Assembly (NCBI RefSeq): GCF_000374825.1
Contig: NZ_KB895386.1
Span: 1 to 64,000 of the forward strand
Direction of reading: 5' to 3'
Length of the DNA stretch: 64,000 nt
Origin: Paenibacillus sanguinis 2301083 = DSM 16941
GTDB taxonomy: Bacteria > Bacillota > Bacilli > Paenibacillales > Paenibacillaceae
Positions 36,676 through 47,148 of this stretch are shown one piece after another. Every line of letters starts with the position of its first letter. The stretch's first letter is position 1. The position numbers were made by a program, and so were the translations under genes. The notes beneath the pieces were generated by a model. That model was not told where the DNA came from and did no database searches. It saw only the letters and a program-made list of their open reading frames with translations.

Positions 36676-37557
36676 TTGGATAAAGTGATGTCAAATAAAA
36701 AAATCGTCGTGCTATACGTGCTGCCAGCGCTGCTTCTCATTCTGGCCATCGTATACATTCCGATTGTACTTACGGCTTATTATGGATTGCATGACTGGAA
36801 CGGCATTGGCGCAATGACTTTTGTCGGACTGGCTCATTACCAGGAGTTGCTTACGGACGAAATGTTCTGGAGCAGTGCAGGACATTCTTTGCTGCTGGCC
36901 GTATTTTCCGCAATCAGTCTGATTATTTATCTTGTGGTGGCTATGGTGCTGGCTTCGAGAATCAAAGGGGCGAATATGTTCCGTAAAATTTACCTGATTC
37001 CGATGCTATTATCCTCGGTTGCCATTGCTCAGCTCTGGCTGCGGATGTACCATCCCACCAACGGGATCGTGAATTCGGTGCTGGAATCGCTGGGTGTTGT
37101 GAATCCTCCAGCTTGGCTGGCCGAACCTTCTATGGTGCTTTATGCGCTGTTTGTACCCATCCTGTGGCAGTATGCAGGCTTTTATATTTTGATCTACTAT
37201 GCAGCCTTGAAGAATATTCCGGCGTCTTTGGAGGAAGCGGCCAAAATCGATGGCGCAAATGCGATGCAGGTCGCCTGGCGCATCAAGCTCCCTTTGATGA
37301 TGGAGGTATTCAAGGTCACGATTGTACTCGCTGTGGTTGGTTCCTTGAAATATTTTGACCTGATTTATGTCATGACAGACGGAGGACCTAACGGGGCGAG
37401 CGAAGTCATGGCGTCGTATATGTACCGTCAGGCTTTCCGGGCTTACGACTTCGGATATGGCAGTGCTGTTGGCTTTTTCCTGCTTGTCATCTGTCTGGTG
37501 GCCACATGGGCGATCCGCAGAGCAACCGCAACCAAGGACAGAATTCAATATTCGTAA
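36676..37557 (+). CDS. Sugar ABC transporter permease (CUT1, UgpA/MalF-like)
   Basis: 293 residues, six hydrophobic segments, and the EAA loop EEAAKIDGANAMQVAWRIKLP. TTG start seven to nine bases after AAAGGAGTGA; an ATG four codons later has no properly spaced site. It follows the lipoprotein gene by about 105 bases with no terminator and pairs with the permease at 37571. No ATPase gene is present in this locus, so a shared MsmK-type ATPase elsewhere is expected. Confidence 0.92.
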   Translation: MDKVMSNKKIVVLYVLPALLLILAIVYIPIVLTAYYGLHDWNGIGAMTFVGLAHYQELLTDEMFWSSAGHSLLLAVFSAISLIIYLVVAMVLASRIKGANMFRKIYLIPMLLSSVAIAQLWLRMYHPTNGIVNSVLESLGVVNPPAWLAEPSMVLYALFVPILWQYAGFYILIYYAALKNIPASLEEAAKIDGANAMQVAWRIKLPLMMEVFKVTIVLAVVGSLKYFDLIYVMTDGGPNGASEVMASYMYRQAFRAYDFGYGSAVGFFLLVICLVATWAIRRATATKDRIQYS

Positions 37558-37570
37558 GGAGGGGGTCTAT

Positions 37571-38452
37571 ATGTTATCATCAACTGCGGGTCGGCTAGGA
37601 AAAGTAAAAGCGGGCTCCCGATCGCCGGCCGGAAAGCTTGGCTATTTATTATTGTACGTTGTGCTTGTTGTTGTAGCGGTCTTTCAGTTGTTTCCACTGG
37701 TGTGGCTGTTGCTCTTCTCGCTCAAGAACAACCAGGAGGTGTTTGATCTTCCTCCCCTGTCCCTGCCTGCGAATCCGCGCTGGGAAAACTACGAAAAGGT
37801 ATGGAGTGCAGGCAATATCAGCGTCTATTTCCTGAACAGCGTATGGATTACCATCGCGGCAACGGTGTTAACGATCATTTTGGGAAGTCTCGTGACCTTT
37901 GCGATTACCCGTATGAAGTGGAAGGGCAGTTCTTTGGTACTGGGTCTGTTTATGGTGGCAATGATGATTCCGGTTCATTCCACACTCATTCCGTTGTTCA
38001 GTTTATTTAATCGAGTTGGATTGACCGATCATCCACTTTCCCTGGTTCTCTCGTATGCGGCGTTTAACCTGCCGGTTACCATGATGATACTGCTCGGCTT
38101 CTATTACTCGCTGCCCCGAGAGGTCGAGGAGGCTGCCGTCATGGATGGATGCTCGGTGAATCGTGTGTTTTTCCGAATTGTGCTGCCCATGACCGGCTCG
38201 GTGCTGGCCACGACAGCGATTATTAATATGATTTATAATTGGAACGAATTTATTTTCGTCAACACCTTTATCAGCTCGGATACACTCAAAACGCTAACGG
38301 TTGGTGTTCAGAACTTTATTGGGCAGTATACCACGGATTGGGGAGCCATCGGCGCGACGCTGATGATCAGCATTTTGCCCATTCTGCTCATGTTCCTGTT
38401 CTTGAGTGACCGGATTGTCGAAGGGATCGCTGCCGGCTCGGTTAAAGGCTGA
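37571..38452 (+). CDS. Sugar ABC transporter permease (CUT1, UgpE/MalG-like)
   Basis: About 293 residues, six helices (LLLYVVLVVVAVFQLFPLVW, TIAATVLTIILGSLVTFAIT and others) and the EAA motif EEAAVMDGCSVNRVFFRIVLP. ATG at 37571 has TAAGGAGGGGG just upstream; the frame is open further 5' but only through the previous gene. It forms the transmembrane channel with the preceding permease. Confidence 0.92.
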   Translation: MLSSTAGRLGKVKAGSRSPAGKLGYLLLYVVLVVVAVFQLFPLVWLLLFSLKNNQEVFDLPPLSLPANPRWENYEKVWSAGNISVYFLNSVWITIAATVLTIILGSLVTFAITRMKWKGSSLVLGLFMVAMMIPVHSTLIPLFSLFNRVGLTDHPLSLVLSYAAFNLPVTMMILLGFYYSLPREVEEAAVMDGCSVNRVFFRIVLPMTGSVLATTAIINMIYNWNEFIFVNTFISSDTLKTLTVGVQNFIGQYTTDWGAIGATLMISILPILLMFLFLSDRIVEGIAAGSVKG

Positions 38453-38460
38453 TAGCGAAC

Positions 38461-38503
38461 AAAGCCCCCACGCCACAGCATTTTGTGGAGGTGGGGGCTT
38501 TGC
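38461..38503. terminator. Bidirectional terminator between permease and GH43 genes
   Basis: AAAGCCCCCACGCCAC pairs with GTGGAGGTGGGGGCTTT, a GC-rich stem between two convergent genes. Confidence 0.8.
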
Positions 38504-38514
38504 TATGAATGAAA

Positions 38515-40125
38515 TTATGAATGGCTGCGATAAATAAAGTAATCGAAATCGGCTGGCAAGCTGCGGCCGGATGTATCCTGACATTGCATTCCTACAAAAG
38601 CGCCGGTAAAGAATCCGCCGCTGCGAATATAGTCATCCGATAGCTTGTAGGATTCAAAAGCGACGGGCAGCTCTGTCCATTCCCTGGCATCAAACGAGTA
38701 GGAGTAGTGATAGGTATCCGCCTTAACGTCGACCCGAAGGTAGACGTATGGTATCTCGTCAGGAATCGGAACCTCCTGCCCATACAAAGGTTGCGAGAAT
38801 TCGGAATTGTCACAAGATGACAGCTCCAGCACCCTTCCTTTCTCTTCATGCCAAGTGATCTGGCACGCCGTCCAGTGCTGCGTATTGTAGTAGTTCACAA
38901 GCCCGGCAGCTTGCTGGAAGGTATCCGGGCGGAAGTCCAGCTTCGTCTCTGCTGTGAAATGAAAATGCTCCCATCGTCTTGCAATAAATGCCTGTGTGAA
39001 CTTCGATGTCAATGATTCCTTGCCGTACAAGCGCAGATGGCCCGGACGATCAGTTAATGACAAGATCCGGTCTCCCAGCGGGATACGCAGGCTCTGAAAA
39101 TGAAGGTTGAGCTTGCTGCTGGCAAAATCATCCTTCTCCGGATAGTCCGGTCCCCAAGCTGCTTCCGGAATCCGAGGGCCCTCGATTTGAAGCGAAGGGG
39201 CATTGCCGCCTACAACATAAGGCCAGTCATTCTTCCATTCCAGACGCTGAATAGCAGTCTCTCTACCCAATGGGCAGTAGCCGCGTGGATCAAGCAACGG
39301 CTGGCCAGGTCTTGGCAGGGGTCTGCCAGTCAGGTGCACCAGGAACCATTCATCGGTATGTGTTCTGACGATCGAGGCGTGTCCGGCCTTCTGTAGCGGG
39401 TTCCTGGGAGCTGCAAAGGAAGAAATCAACGGATTATCCGGATGCACCTCATAAGGACCACGGAGTTGCTTGGATCTGGCGATGGTGGCTTGATGCTCAT
39501 ATTTCGTGCCGCCCTCGGCTGTCAGCAAATAATAATAGTCTCCGATTTTATACAGATGCGGTGCTTCCGTCAGTTTCACATCAGTTCCCTTGAAGATTAC
39601 CTCGGTTTTGCCTACCAGCTTTTGCTCTTGATGGCTATATTCCTGCAGAACGATACCATAAAAATTATGATGGCCGCTGCGATGATCCCACATCATATTC
39701 ACGAGATATTTCTTGCCATCCTCGTCATGAAAAAGAGAGGGGTCAAAGCCGGAGCTATTCAGAAATATGGGTTCTGACCACTCTCCATCAATGGCATCGC
39801 AGGTAACCAAATAGTTGTGGCAATCCTTCCAGCGTCCGTCGGTCACCTTCACATCGGTATAAATAAGCCAAAAAATACCGTCATGGTAAGAGAGCTGGGG
39901 AGCCCATACGCCGCCCGAATCGGGATTGCCAAGCATGTTTAACTGACTGAGCTTGTTCAAGGGACGGGATACGAGATGCCAGTGCTTCAGATCCTTGGAA
40001 TGATAAATGCCGACCCCAGGAAACCATTCAAATGTAGATACCGCAATATAGTAGTCTTCGCCTGCGCGGCATATACTTGGGTCAGGGTTGAATCCGGTCA
40101 GAATCGGGTTGTGAATCATCGACAT
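38515..40125 (-). CDS. xynB: Beta-xylosidase / alpha-arabinofuranosidase, GH43
   Basis: 536 residues without a signal peptide, so cytoplasmic. The N-terminal five-blade propeller of GH43 has the catalytic base Asp in [16 protein letters not shown], the pKa-modulating Asp in [14 protein letters not shown] and the acid Glu in [17 protein letters not shown]. The C-terminal beta-sandwich (about 330-530, DUF1349-like, [14 protein letters not shown]) is that of the larger XynB-type enzymes. It trims oligosaccharides to xylose or arabinose after import. AGGAGTGA precedes the ATG. Convergent with the importer operon, with which it likely works. Confidence 0.93.
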   Translation of the reverse strand: MSMIHNPILTGFNPDPSICRAGEDYYIAVSTFEWFPGVGIYHSKDLKHWHLVSRPLNKLSQLNMLGNPDSGGVWAPQLSYHDGIFWLIYTDVKVTDGRWKDCHNYLVTCDAIDGEWSEPIFLNSSGFDPSLFHDEDGKKYLVNMMWDHRSGHHNFYGIVLQEYSHQEQKLVGKTEVIFKGTDVKLTEAPHLYKIGDYYYLLTAEGGTKYEHQATIARSKQLRGPYEVHPDNPLISSFAAPRNPLQKAGHASIVRTHTDEWFLVHLTGRPLPRPGQPLLDPRGYCPLGRETAIQRLEWKNDWPYVVGGNAPSLQIEGPRIPEAAWGPDYPEKDDFASSKLNLHFQSLRIPLGDRILSLTDRPGHLRLYGKESLTSKFTQAFIARRWEHFHFTAETKLDFRPDTFQQAAGLVNYYNTQHWTACQITWHEEKGRVLELSSCDNSEFSQPLYGQEVPIPDEIPYVYLRVDVKADTYHYSYSFDAREWTELPVAFESYKLSDDYIRSGGFFTGAFVGMQCQDTSGRSLPADFDYFIYRSHS

Positions 40126-40247
40126 GATAGGTGGTCACTCCTTCAAATGAATAAGCATATTCTCTTGTGCCTTCACTTGTATAGTATCAATAAAGCTGCT
40201 GCTTTTCCCATATCCATACCAAGCCGTTATTTACCCAAATCAACTAT

Positions 40248-41342
40248 TCATACTCTGGAACGGACCTCCTGACGCATAAACAGGACGTAGGAGAGGCCAA
40301 AGCATATCATGGTCGCCGCCAGAAGACCGGTGAGTTGAGGCCAGACCAGCAGCAGGCTTTGGCCTAGCGAAAGCGGACTGGCAATGGCGCCGACAAGCTG
40401 ATCCATAGTGAGCGGCCCAAGCGAGCGAACACCTGGGGAGAGCATCGTAGTAATCGTCTCGGAGAATAGCTCCGTTGGCGATAGTCGGTTTAAGGCGAGC
40501 ACCAGGTTCATTTGTCTCAACTGGGCGTCTGGCGTTGCCATTTGCGACACAGCGGTTGCGCTATCGATCATGTTGATAATCATACTGTAGAAAATGGTAA
40601 AAAACAGCCAGATCGAAATTGAGGATAACGCTGACGTAGCCGCTTGCCGAAAGCGGATGGAGAACAGGATCGACAAGCACAGCCAAAAGCCAACGTAGAT
40701 AACGGCGATGAGCAGGAACAGGAGGATTCGTAAAAATTCCTCCGGCGTGGGCGGGTACCCGATCGTGAACAGGCCTAGCCCCATGACAAGGAAGCCCAAC
40801 GAAAATACGACGCTGGCGATGATCGCTAAAGCTGATATGAATTTGGCCTTCAGGAAATCATCACGGTAAATGGGCTGGGACAACAGACGGCCCAGTGTCC
40901 CCTTGTTCCGTTCGGAGTTGACCGCATCAAAGCCCAGTGTGATTCCGATCAGCGGTCCCAGCCACGACAGGAACGTGGAGAAGGAAGGAACCGCCAAGGC
41001 AGAGCTGGTTAAGGTATACATTTTCAGAAACAGGAAGCTGTCCCCGCCAGAGCTGGCGGTATGATCTCCACTGCGGATCGCCGAAACGGCTGAATAAATC
41101 GAACCGATGCAGGCGAGAACGATGATGCCCATCAGGATGCCAAATCGCCAGCTATGCAGATGATCGCCGATCTCCTTTTGCACCATGACCCAGAAGGAGG
41201 AAGAGGAAGGCTTATCAGAGCGCTCCTGACCGGATGGGTCGCGCAATGCCGACCAAAGCTTGCGTAGTTTGATGGCAAGCTCCTGCGGGCGCCAAAGACT
41301 CTTGGGCGAATGCTTGGCGGTTGCTTTGTTCAGTGAATTCAT
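40248..41342 (-). CDS. ABC-2 type permease
   Basis: 364 residues. A charged N-terminal segment of about 50 residues is followed by six helices ([53 protein letters not shown]). The motif [20 protein letters not shown] marks the ABC-2 family. ATG overlaps the ATPase stop (ATGA) and has AAAGGAGGG upstream. Last gene of a three-gene unit with the ATPase and NEW3 protein. Substrate unknown. Confidence 0.9.
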   Translation of the reverse strand: MNSLNKATAKHSPKSLWRPQELAIKLRKLWSALRDPSGQERSDKPSSSSFWVMVQKEIGDHLHSWRFGILMGIIVLACIGSIYSAVSAIRSGDHTASSGGDSFLFLKMYTLTSSALAVPSFSTFLSWLGPLIGITLGFDAVNSERNKGTLGRLLSQPIYRDDFLKAKFISALAIIASVVFSLGFLVMGLGLFTIGYPPTPEEFLRILLFLLIAVIYVGFWLCLSILFSIRFRQAATSALSSISIWLFFTIFYSMIINMIDSATAVSQMATPDAQLRQMNLVLALNRLSPTELFSETITTMLSPGVRSLGPLTMDQLVGAIASPLSLGQSLLLVWPQLTGLLAATMICFGLSYVLFMRQEVRSRV

Positions 41343-42361
41343 TCCTCATCCCTCCTTTCAAAATAACGATGGTAGATATCGTCCAGACCATATTCCTTGC
41401 GGCGTATATAGGTCAATTCAGCTTCTCCATGAATGATTGCTTCGGCAATCTGGCCAGTCAGATCGGACTCGCAAGCAATCGTTGCGGTGATGCCGCGTTC
41501 TCGCTCTTCATCGCCCTCAGCGGGATAACGAATGGCCGTGACTCCATCCAGTGCGGCAATTTGCGCGGCCAGATTGTCCGACCAGCCTTTTGCCCCAACC
41601 TCTACATAGATGTTTCCATCCTCATCCAGTTGCTCGGAGAGGGAACGGATATCTCCGGCAGCAATCAGCCGCCCCTGAACGAACAGGCCAACGCGATCGC
41701 AAATCTGCTGCACTTGATGAAGATGGTGCGAGGACAACAGCACGGTCAGCTTCTCATCCCTGCTTAAAGCAGAGATTAACGAGAGCAGCTCTCGCACCCC
41801 CTCAGGGTCGATCCCCAGTGTAGGTTCATCCAGAATGATGACCTCGGGATTCTTGATCAACACATCGGCAAGCCCAAGCCGTTGTCTCATCCCGCGGGAG
41901 AAGGCGCCTACCTTTTTGCTTGCGCTTGCAGTCAGTCCGGTTTTGTCCAGCAGTGTATGAGCCCGCTGTATGGCCTCCTCCTCCGGAATGCCATTTAGCC
42001 TTGCTGTATAGACCAGATTGTCCAGGGCGGTCCGATCCTCATAGAAGCCGATATCGTCCGGAAGGTAGCCGACCTTGCGCTTGACCTTCAATGCTTCGCG
42101 GGTCGGGTCGAAGCCGCAGATTCTGGCGTAACCCGAGGTCGGCTCGGTCAAGCCAAGCATCATGAGGATCGTCGTCGTCTTGCCTGCTCCGTTTGGGCCA
42201 AGCAAGCCAAAGATTTCCCCGCGGCGTATGCTCAGATTCAAGTGGTCCACGGCGGTGGCCGTTCCGTATTGCTTGGTTAATTGCATGAGTTCGATTACAG
42301 GGCGATCATCCGGACCGCTCCCGTTGATGGTGGGCGTCATCCCGGCTTTCTTAAGCGTCAT
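41339..42361 (-). CDS. ABC transporter ATP-binding protein
   Basis: 340 residues. Walker [10 protein letters not shown], signature variant [15 protein letters not shown], Walker [14 protein letters not shown], switch His in SSHHLHQ. A C-terminal extension of about 85 residues follows ([16 protein letters not shown]). The first ATG shares a base with the NEW3 gene stop; a second ATG seven codons in is possible. It powers the permease at 40248-41342. Confidence 0.93.
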   Translation of the reverse strand: MTLKKAGMTPTINGSGPDDRPVIELMQLTKQYGTATAVDHLNLSIRRGEIFGLLGPNGAGKTTTILMMLGLTEPTSGYARICGFDPTREALKVKRKVGYLPDDIGFYEDRTALDNLVYTARLNGIPEEEAIQRAHTLLDKTGLTASASKKVGAFSRGMRQRLGLADVLIKNPEVIILDEPTLGIDPEGVRELLSLISALSRDEKLTVLLSSHHLHQVQQICDRVGLFVQGRLIAAGDIRSLSEQLDEDGNIYVEVGAKGWSDNLAAQIAALDGVTAIRYPAEGDEERERGITATIACESDLTGQIAEAIIHGEAELTYIRRKEYGLDDIYHRYFERRDEE

Positions 42362-43518
42362 TATCTTCTACCGTATTTCCGAAACAGATAGTAAATGCCG
42401 CCGCATACCGCCAGTATGATGAGAACGCCCACCCATCCCCATAATACCGACGATTTCACCGTAACCCGCAAATCGGCGTTCGCGCTTTTATTCGCAGAGG
42501 AGGCCGTCAAGCTGACTACATAGTCTCCCGGCAGCGACTTTTTGCTCGATTTGATCGTCGCCTGCACCTGTTTGCTCTCCCCCGGAGCGATTGACGTAAT
42601 GGACGAAGGATCAAAGGAAACCTCCCAATCGGTAGGGGCGGACGATGAGAAGGAAAGATCCTGAAGCTCGGCTGATCCGGTATTTTGCACAATGAAGGTC
42701 AGCTTGCGCTCGGAGCCAGCGCCGACATCTGTGCTGAGCACTTCGTTAACTGTGGTAAACTTCAAGTCATAGGTTCCCGTCACCACGGCCTCGATACTGG
42801 CGTTTGCTGTCGTTTCCCCGCTTGTGGCGGAGATCGGAATCTCGTAAGTGCCAGCCTTGATTTGCTCTGGTGGCTTGACTTCAATGGTAATCGTTTTTTC
42901 GGCATTAGGCTCAATTTCTACGGAGGTTACACTATTGCTGTCTGCTTTAAAGCGTACGTCCCAGCCCTGCTCGCTTTGAGCGCTTAGCGCATAGGTCTGC
43001 TTCTGAGTGGTGCGATTGCGCAGAACCGCACTGTACGTAAAGGTGGAATCGGAATGTCCCTCCATATTGGCCTGGTCGAGCGTCAATTCGGTCTTGAATG
43101 TTCCTTGCTCCGAGACGTTGACAGCGATGGGAAGGCTGGTTTGACCCGCCTTCAGCGTAAAGGCATATCTTCCTTTATTAATCTGCAAGGGCACATCCAG
43201 GTCCAGATTGAAGGATTGTGTCTCTCCCGCCTTGACAGCTAATCGGGAAATATTGCGTCCTCCGGCCGTTAATTCATATTGCCAGTCCTTGCTTGGCGTA
43301 GTCAGAGAAATATCGGCCGAGGCCGTGCTGCTGCCATGGTTCACCAGGTCGATGGAGTACGATACGGACTCTCCGGGTGCGGCGGACCATTCCAGATAAG
43401 GTGTAAACAATTCCAACGTTCCGGCTGCCGAAGCCCTGCCCGTGCCGGACAAGGCGCCGCCCAGCGTTATTGCCAGAATGAGCAGCATGGTTGCTGCCTT
43501 TCGATACGATTGAAGCAT
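42361..43518 (-). CDS. NEW3-domain exported membrane protein
   Basis: 385 residues. Signal peptide ([20 protein letters not shown]), three to four Ig-like beta-sandwich modules of the NEW3 / alpha-galactosidase-associated type ([24 protein letters not shown] strands, [30 protein letters not shown]) and a C-terminal helix with a short basic tail ([26 protein letters not shown] region). GGGGGAAAA precedes ATG. Coupled to the ABC genes behind it, so it is probably the extracytoplasmic partner of the exporter, possibly carbohydrate- or wall-binding. Confidence 0.85.
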   Translation of the reverse strand: MLQSYRKAATMLLILAITLGGALSGTGRASAAGTLELFTPYLEWSAAPGESVSYSIDLVNHGSSTASADISLTTPSKDWQYELTAGGRNISRLAVKAGETQSFNLDLDVPLQINKGRYAFTLKAGQTSLPIAVNVSEQGTFKTELTLDQANMEGHSDSTFTYSAVLRNRTTQKQTYALSAQSEQGWDVRFKADSNSVTSVEIEPNAEKTITIEVKPPEQIKAGTYEIPISATSGETTANASIEAVVTGTYDLKFTTVNEVLSTDVGAGSERKLTFIVQNTGSAELQDLSFSSSAPTDWEVSFDPSSITSIAPGESKQVQATIKSSKKSLPGDYVVSLTASSANKSANADLRVTVKSSVLWGWVGVLIILAVCGGIYYLFRKYGRR

Positions 43519-43683
43519 CTCTGTTTTCCCCCTAGCCTATTATTTTGGATTCATGAAGGATACGCACGAGCGGATGTTTTGGATTTATCACCTTCAAAAT
43601 TTTTTTGGGGTTTTCAAATCGGACGTTTTTTGGTAAAACGGGAGGTAAATAAGAAGAGGAGAATGCTTGCGGGAGGGGACGGT

Positions 43684-44289
43684 ATGGACCTGCAAAACGA
43701 AGAGATGACGAGGCGGCTGCAGGAGATGTGCGACGGCTCAGTACAGGCATTTGACGCGTTTTATGCCTGTTGCTCTCCTTTTATCATGCAGGTGGCCCTT
43801 CGTCTGGTCGGAGATCGGATGGAGGCCGAGGATATATGTCATGAAGTATTATTGGAGGTGCTGCGGCGAGGGCGGGATTATGACCCGAAGCGCGGCTCAA
43901 TTAAGGCATGGCTTGCGGTGATGACGCGCAGCCGCAGCCTGGATCGCCTGCGGCGCCGATCGCGATTGGAGCTATCCGGCGACGAGGCTTGGTCCGGCAC
44001 GGTCGCATCCGGCGCGGATTCAGAGGATGTGGCGATTTCCCGATTGGAGCGGGAGGCGCTGCGTACGGCAATTTTTACACTTCCGGAGCCGCAGAAGAAA
44101 GCGATTATGGGCTCCTATTTTGCGCTTCAGACCCAGCGGGAAATGGCTGAGGCCTGGAGCGTGCCGATTGGAACGGTCAAATCATGGGTCCGCTATGGCC
44201 TGAACAATCTTCGCAAGCAGTTGGAGAAGCAGGGCTGGGGAGAAGGGCTGGAAGGAGGAAGCGAGCATGAACGGATACACCGGAGTTGA
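43684..44289 (+). CDS. ECF-type RNA polymerase sigma factor
   Basis: About 201 residues. Region 2: FYACCSPFIMQVALRLVGD, AEDICHEVLLEVLRR, SIKAWLAVMTRSRSLDRLRR. Region 4: LPEPQKKAIMGSYFALQTQREMAEAWSVPIGTVKSWVRYGL, of which the IGTVKSWVR helix binds -35. The ATG follows GGGAGGGGACGGT; the frame is open further 5' through the divergent NEW3 gene region, but without family similarity. Overlaps its anti-sigma gene by 23 bases and diverges from the NEW3-ABC unit, which may belong to its regulon. Confidence 0.92.
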   Translation: MDLQNEEMTRRLQEMCDGSVQAFDAFYACCSPFIMQVALRLVGDRMEAEDICHEVLLEVLRRGRDYDPKRGSIKAWLAVMTRSRSLDRLRRRSRLELSGDEAWSGTVASGADSEDVAISRLEREALRTAIFTLPEPQKKAIMGSYFALQTQREMAEAWSVPIGTVKSWVRYGLNNLRKQLEKQGWGEGLEGGSEHERIHRS

Positions 44290-45214
44290 ATGGAAGCGGC
44301 GCAAGCAAGACCAGCGGCAGGAAGAACCATGGCGGATGCAGGAGGCTTGCATGTGCGGGTTTGCTGAGCAGGAGTGGGTCGATTGGCTGCTGGGCTCCCT
44401 GTCTGAGTCTAAGCGCGCGCAAATGGCTGAGCATCTGGATAGCTGTGCCGTTTGCCTGGAGCACAAGCAGCGCTGGGAAAATATTTTGAGGCCGGATACA
44501 GAGGATAAGGCGGAGCTTTTCTCAGGATTATCCGCAGGCCAAGCCGCGCCTTCAGGCTTCCCTTCGATCATGCAGGAGCAGGGGGCCAAAGAGAGCTTGG
44601 CCTTACCCTTGACAGTATCTGCGGAGGATGCTGCTGCTTCCCTTCCTTCCGAGCGCATCCGGCGCAGCTTGCGGCGCAAAGTCAGAGTTATTGGCTTGCA
44701 GCGCAAGGGCAGGCATATGCTTGACCAGCTTGTATTGCACCGAAGATGGCTGATACCGTTTGCGGCGGCGATCATGATCTTCATCGGGCTGGGTTTGGGG
44801 ATGAGTCGTGTCAACGAGCCGTCCCTTCAATGGAACCGTTATGTGGAGGCTTATGAGCCGGAAGCATTGCCGGTTATGTCGAAGCCAGATTCGCTGTCGT
44901 ATCCGATTGCCTGGGGCCGGATGCAGCCGGAGAGCGGCATGGTGTGGTATAATGCTGCATCTGGCGAAATGCTTATGCTGGTCGGCGGGCTTGTGCCCGA
45001 GAAGGACCAGACGGTTCGGGTATGGCTGGTTAGGGAAGGGACCCGCGACAGCCTGGGACTGCTGCAATATCATGCCAACCGGGCCCATCTGTATGTGAAG
45101 GATCGGCCGCTAACCCTTACCGATGCTCTGGAACTGACGATTGAACCGCCGGGAAGCGGCCTGGAGCCGAGTGCTGCGCCTCATGTGATTTCTCTTGATA
45201 TATTGGGCAGGTAA
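44267..45214 (+). CDS. Anti-sigma factor (zinc-finger, RskA-like)
   Basis: 315 residues. N-terminal HxxxCxxC zinc-binding motif HLDSCAVC in the anti-sigma domain, a linker, one membrane helix (about 163-183, PFAAAIMIFIGLGLGMS), and an extracytoplasmic domain like the C-terminus of RskA (VWYNAASGEMLMLVGGLVP, VRVWLVREGTRDSLGLLQ). It should hold the upstream sigma factor at the membrane until a signal triggers release. AAGGAGGAAGC precedes the ATG inside the sigma gene. Confidence 0.9.
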   Translation: MNGYTGVEWKRRKQDQRQEEPWRMQEACMCGFAEQEWVDWLLGSLSESKRAQMAEHLDSCAVCLEHKQRWENILRPDTEDKAELFSGLSAGQAAPSGFPSIMQEQGAKESLALPLTVSAEDAAASLPSERIRRSLRRKVRVIGLQRKGRHMLDQLVLHRRWLIPFAAAIMIFIGLGLGMSRVNEPSLQWNRYVEAYEPEALPVMSKPDSLSYPIAWGRMQPESGMVWYNAASGEMLMLVGGLVPEKDQTVRVWLVREGTRDSLGLLQYHANRAHLYVKDRPLTLTDALELTIEPPGSGLEPSAAPHVISLDILGR

Positions 45215-45319
45215 GTCTTGAACAAAACGTGAACAGGATGCCCGCCAGAGGCGGTCTGAAGCGGGAACAGCCGAATGAGGTTTCGGGGTCACAGGCTTTA
45301 TGACAGGGAGGATTGCTGA

Positions 45320-46096
45320 ATGGATCAGCTTGTTTTTATAGGCACCGGGGACGCCATGGGAGTTCCAAGGGTGTATTGCGAATGTAAGGTTTGTATGGAA
45401 GCCCGAAGCACTGGATTGAATCGGCGTTATCGTTCTTCTGTAGCAGTTGAAGGGGAGGAAGGAGCTTTTCTCATCGATTGCGGACCGGACTGGCGAAGTG
45501 GTATGGAGCGTCGAGGCAGACGATTTGCCGAGCATATTCTGATTACCCATGCCCATTTTGACCACATTGGCGGACTGCCCGAATGGGCAGATGCTTGCCG
45601 CTGGCTGAGAAGGCGTGGCCAATTATATGCGCCGGGCGAAGTGATGGACACCATCATCAGGCAGTATCCATGGCTTTCCGGACAACTTGACCTGCATTCG
45701 CTGGATGAAGAGGGCTGTCAATTGGCAGGCTGGGACATTCGCGGATGGAAGGTGTTCCATGGAAAAAATGGATTTTCTTATGCTTATCGGTTGGAGAAAC
45801 CGGGGTATGCCTGGGTGTATTGCTCCGACTCTATCGCTTTGCCTGAGGCACAAAAGAAGCCGCTCCATGACCTGAATTTATTGGTGCTGGGGACGAGCTT
45901 CTATCGGGAGAAGGCAGAGTTTGCCACTCGCTCCGTTTACGATGTAGTAGAAGCGCTGGAGCTGCTTGACGAGGTTCGGCCGGCCCGGACCTTGTTCACC
46001 CATATGTCGCATGATATTGATCTCCGCTGTAATTACGAGCTGCCGGGCGGCGTGGGATTTGCTACGAGCGGGCTAACCATCTCGCTGCACAATTAA
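45320..46096 (+). CDS. MBL-fold metallo-hydrolase, PhnP-like
   Basis: 258 residues. Metallo-beta-lactamase fold with FIGTGDAMGVPRVYCECKVC at the start, whose CxC..C cysteines (VYCECKVCMEA) resemble the structural zinc site of PhnP cyclic phosphodiesterases. The metal motif is THAHFDHIGGL, further ligands lie in WVYCSDS and LFTHMSHDIDL. The substrate may be a cyclic phosphate; no phn genes are nearby, so this is uncertain. GGGAGGATTGCTGA precedes ATG. Stands alone. Confidence 0.87.
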   Translation: MDQLVFIGTGDAMGVPRVYCECKVCMEARSTGLNRRYRSSVAVEGEEGAFLIDCGPDWRSGMERRGRRFAEHILITHAHFDHIGGLPEWADACRWLRRRGQLYAPGEVMDTIIRQYPWLSGQLDLHSLDEEGCQLAGWDIRGWKVFHGKNGFSYAYRLEKPGYAWVYCSDSIALPEAQKKPLHDLNLLVLGTSFYREKAEFATRSVYDVVEALELLDEVRPARTLFTHMSHDIDLRCNYELPGGVGFATSGLTISLHN

Positions 46097-46219
46097 TTAA
46101 GATTGCATTCGTTAGAAGCGCGTATCCTTTGCAGGAAGTTGTTCGTTTACATAGTGTTAGACATTAAAGCAAGGCATATATGCAAGATCAATCAGGAACC
46201 AACAAAGGGGGGCCCCCAT

Positions 46220-47080
46220 ATGGCCTTTGTGAAGTCCGTGGATTGCAGAAGCAACAAACCACATGTTAACAGTAAACAGGTTGACCCTTATAAAAAGTTC
46301 GGTAAGGCTAACTATACGGTGGAACAAAGTATTGAACGTGTGTTGCCGAGCCTGCTGAGTCCTCTGTACGCTTATTGTCTGTCCCTGACAGGTTCAGCCT
46401 GGGAAGCGGAGGATCTGGTTCAGGATACCTGTGTGAAGGCTTTGACTTCTTCGGCAATGCGGACATCCGGTGCGAAGCAGGAAATGAACTGGGAGGCTTA
46501 TATTATCCGTATTGCACGCAATACGTGGATTGACACCATACGGAAGCGAGAAAGGCTGGCTTCCAAACTGGATAGCCTGAAACCGTTTATGCAAGAGTTT
46601 GCCGAGGAAGAGAGACTTGAGGAGATGGAGTCTGCTGTTCAAATCCTCATTCATAGGCTGCCGCCATGGCAGCGAGCAATATATGTATTGCGTGATTTAA
46701 TGGGTTACACGACGGCAGAGACAGCGGAGATGCTGGATACCTCGCAAGGAGCGGTCAAAGCTGCCTTGAATCGTGCCCGGTCTGCCCTGAGTCAGGTCAG
46801 ACGCAGTCGTGAGGAAGCGGGCGACGAAGAGGCGGGTGAATTAGGTGAAGATTCACAAGATACAGAGCAGCTGCGAAGCTATTTAATGGCTTTTCGCAGC
46901 GGGGACACCGCTCGTCTGATTGAATTGTGTCTGAATTGCGCCGATGATCCTATGGCCGTGGCGGGAACCATTATCAAGCAGTCTTTACCGTCCCAATCAA
47001 TGCGGCCGATGGTGTATAGAGATTCCTCCTGTTCCAGCATGTCATTGGGAGGGGGGAGCTCGGTCAGCCTGGCTGCCTAA
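46220..47080 (+). CDS. ECF-type sigma factor with Ser-rich C-terminal tail
   Basis: About 286 residues. Region 2: YCLSLTGSAWEAEDLVQDTC, WEAYIIRIARNTWIDTIRKR. Region 4: LPPWQRAIYVLRDLMGYTTAETAEMLDTSQGAVKAALNRARSALSQ (core AETAEMLDTSQGAVKAALNR). After about residue 205 comes an acidic stretch and an extra 70-residue domain ending YRDSSCSSMSLGGGSSVSLAA, which does not look like the usual SnoaL extension. ATG is chosen because AAAGGGGGG lies eight bases upstream; the frame is open further 5'. No anti-sigma gene adjoins it. Confidence 0.88.
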   Translation: MAFVKSVDCRSNKPHVNSKQVDPYKKFGKANYTVEQSIERVLPSLLSPLYAYCLSLTGSAWEAEDLVQDTCVKALTSSAMRTSGAKQEMNWEAYIIRIARNTWIDTIRKRERLASKLDSLKPFMQEFAEEERLEEMESAVQILIHRLPPWQRAIYVLRDLMGYTTAETAEMLDTSQGAVKAALNRARSALSQVRRSREEAGDEEAGELGEDSQDTEQLRSYLMAFRSGDTARLIELCLNCADDPMAVAGTIIKQSLPSQSMRPMVYRDSSCSSMSLGGGSSVSLAA

Positions 47081-47106
47081 GAGTGTGGTGAACTAGTTGC
47101 CGGAAG

Positions 47107-47148
47107 GCCGATATGGAACTGAAACAGCGAGTGTAAGCCTATATCGGC
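47107..47148. repeat. Hairpin and dispersed-repeat copy before clpP
   Basis: GCCGATAT (47107-47114) and ATATCGGC (47141-47148) are perfect inverted arms. The loop holds GGAACTGAAACAGCGAGTGT, resembling sequences near 56694-56720 and 56792-56816. Confidence 0.4.

Noticed and set aside
45215..45319. Regulatory element between the anti-sigma gene and the PhnP-like gene
   Set aside because: Some small inverted matches are present but none long enough, and no T run or box could be supported.
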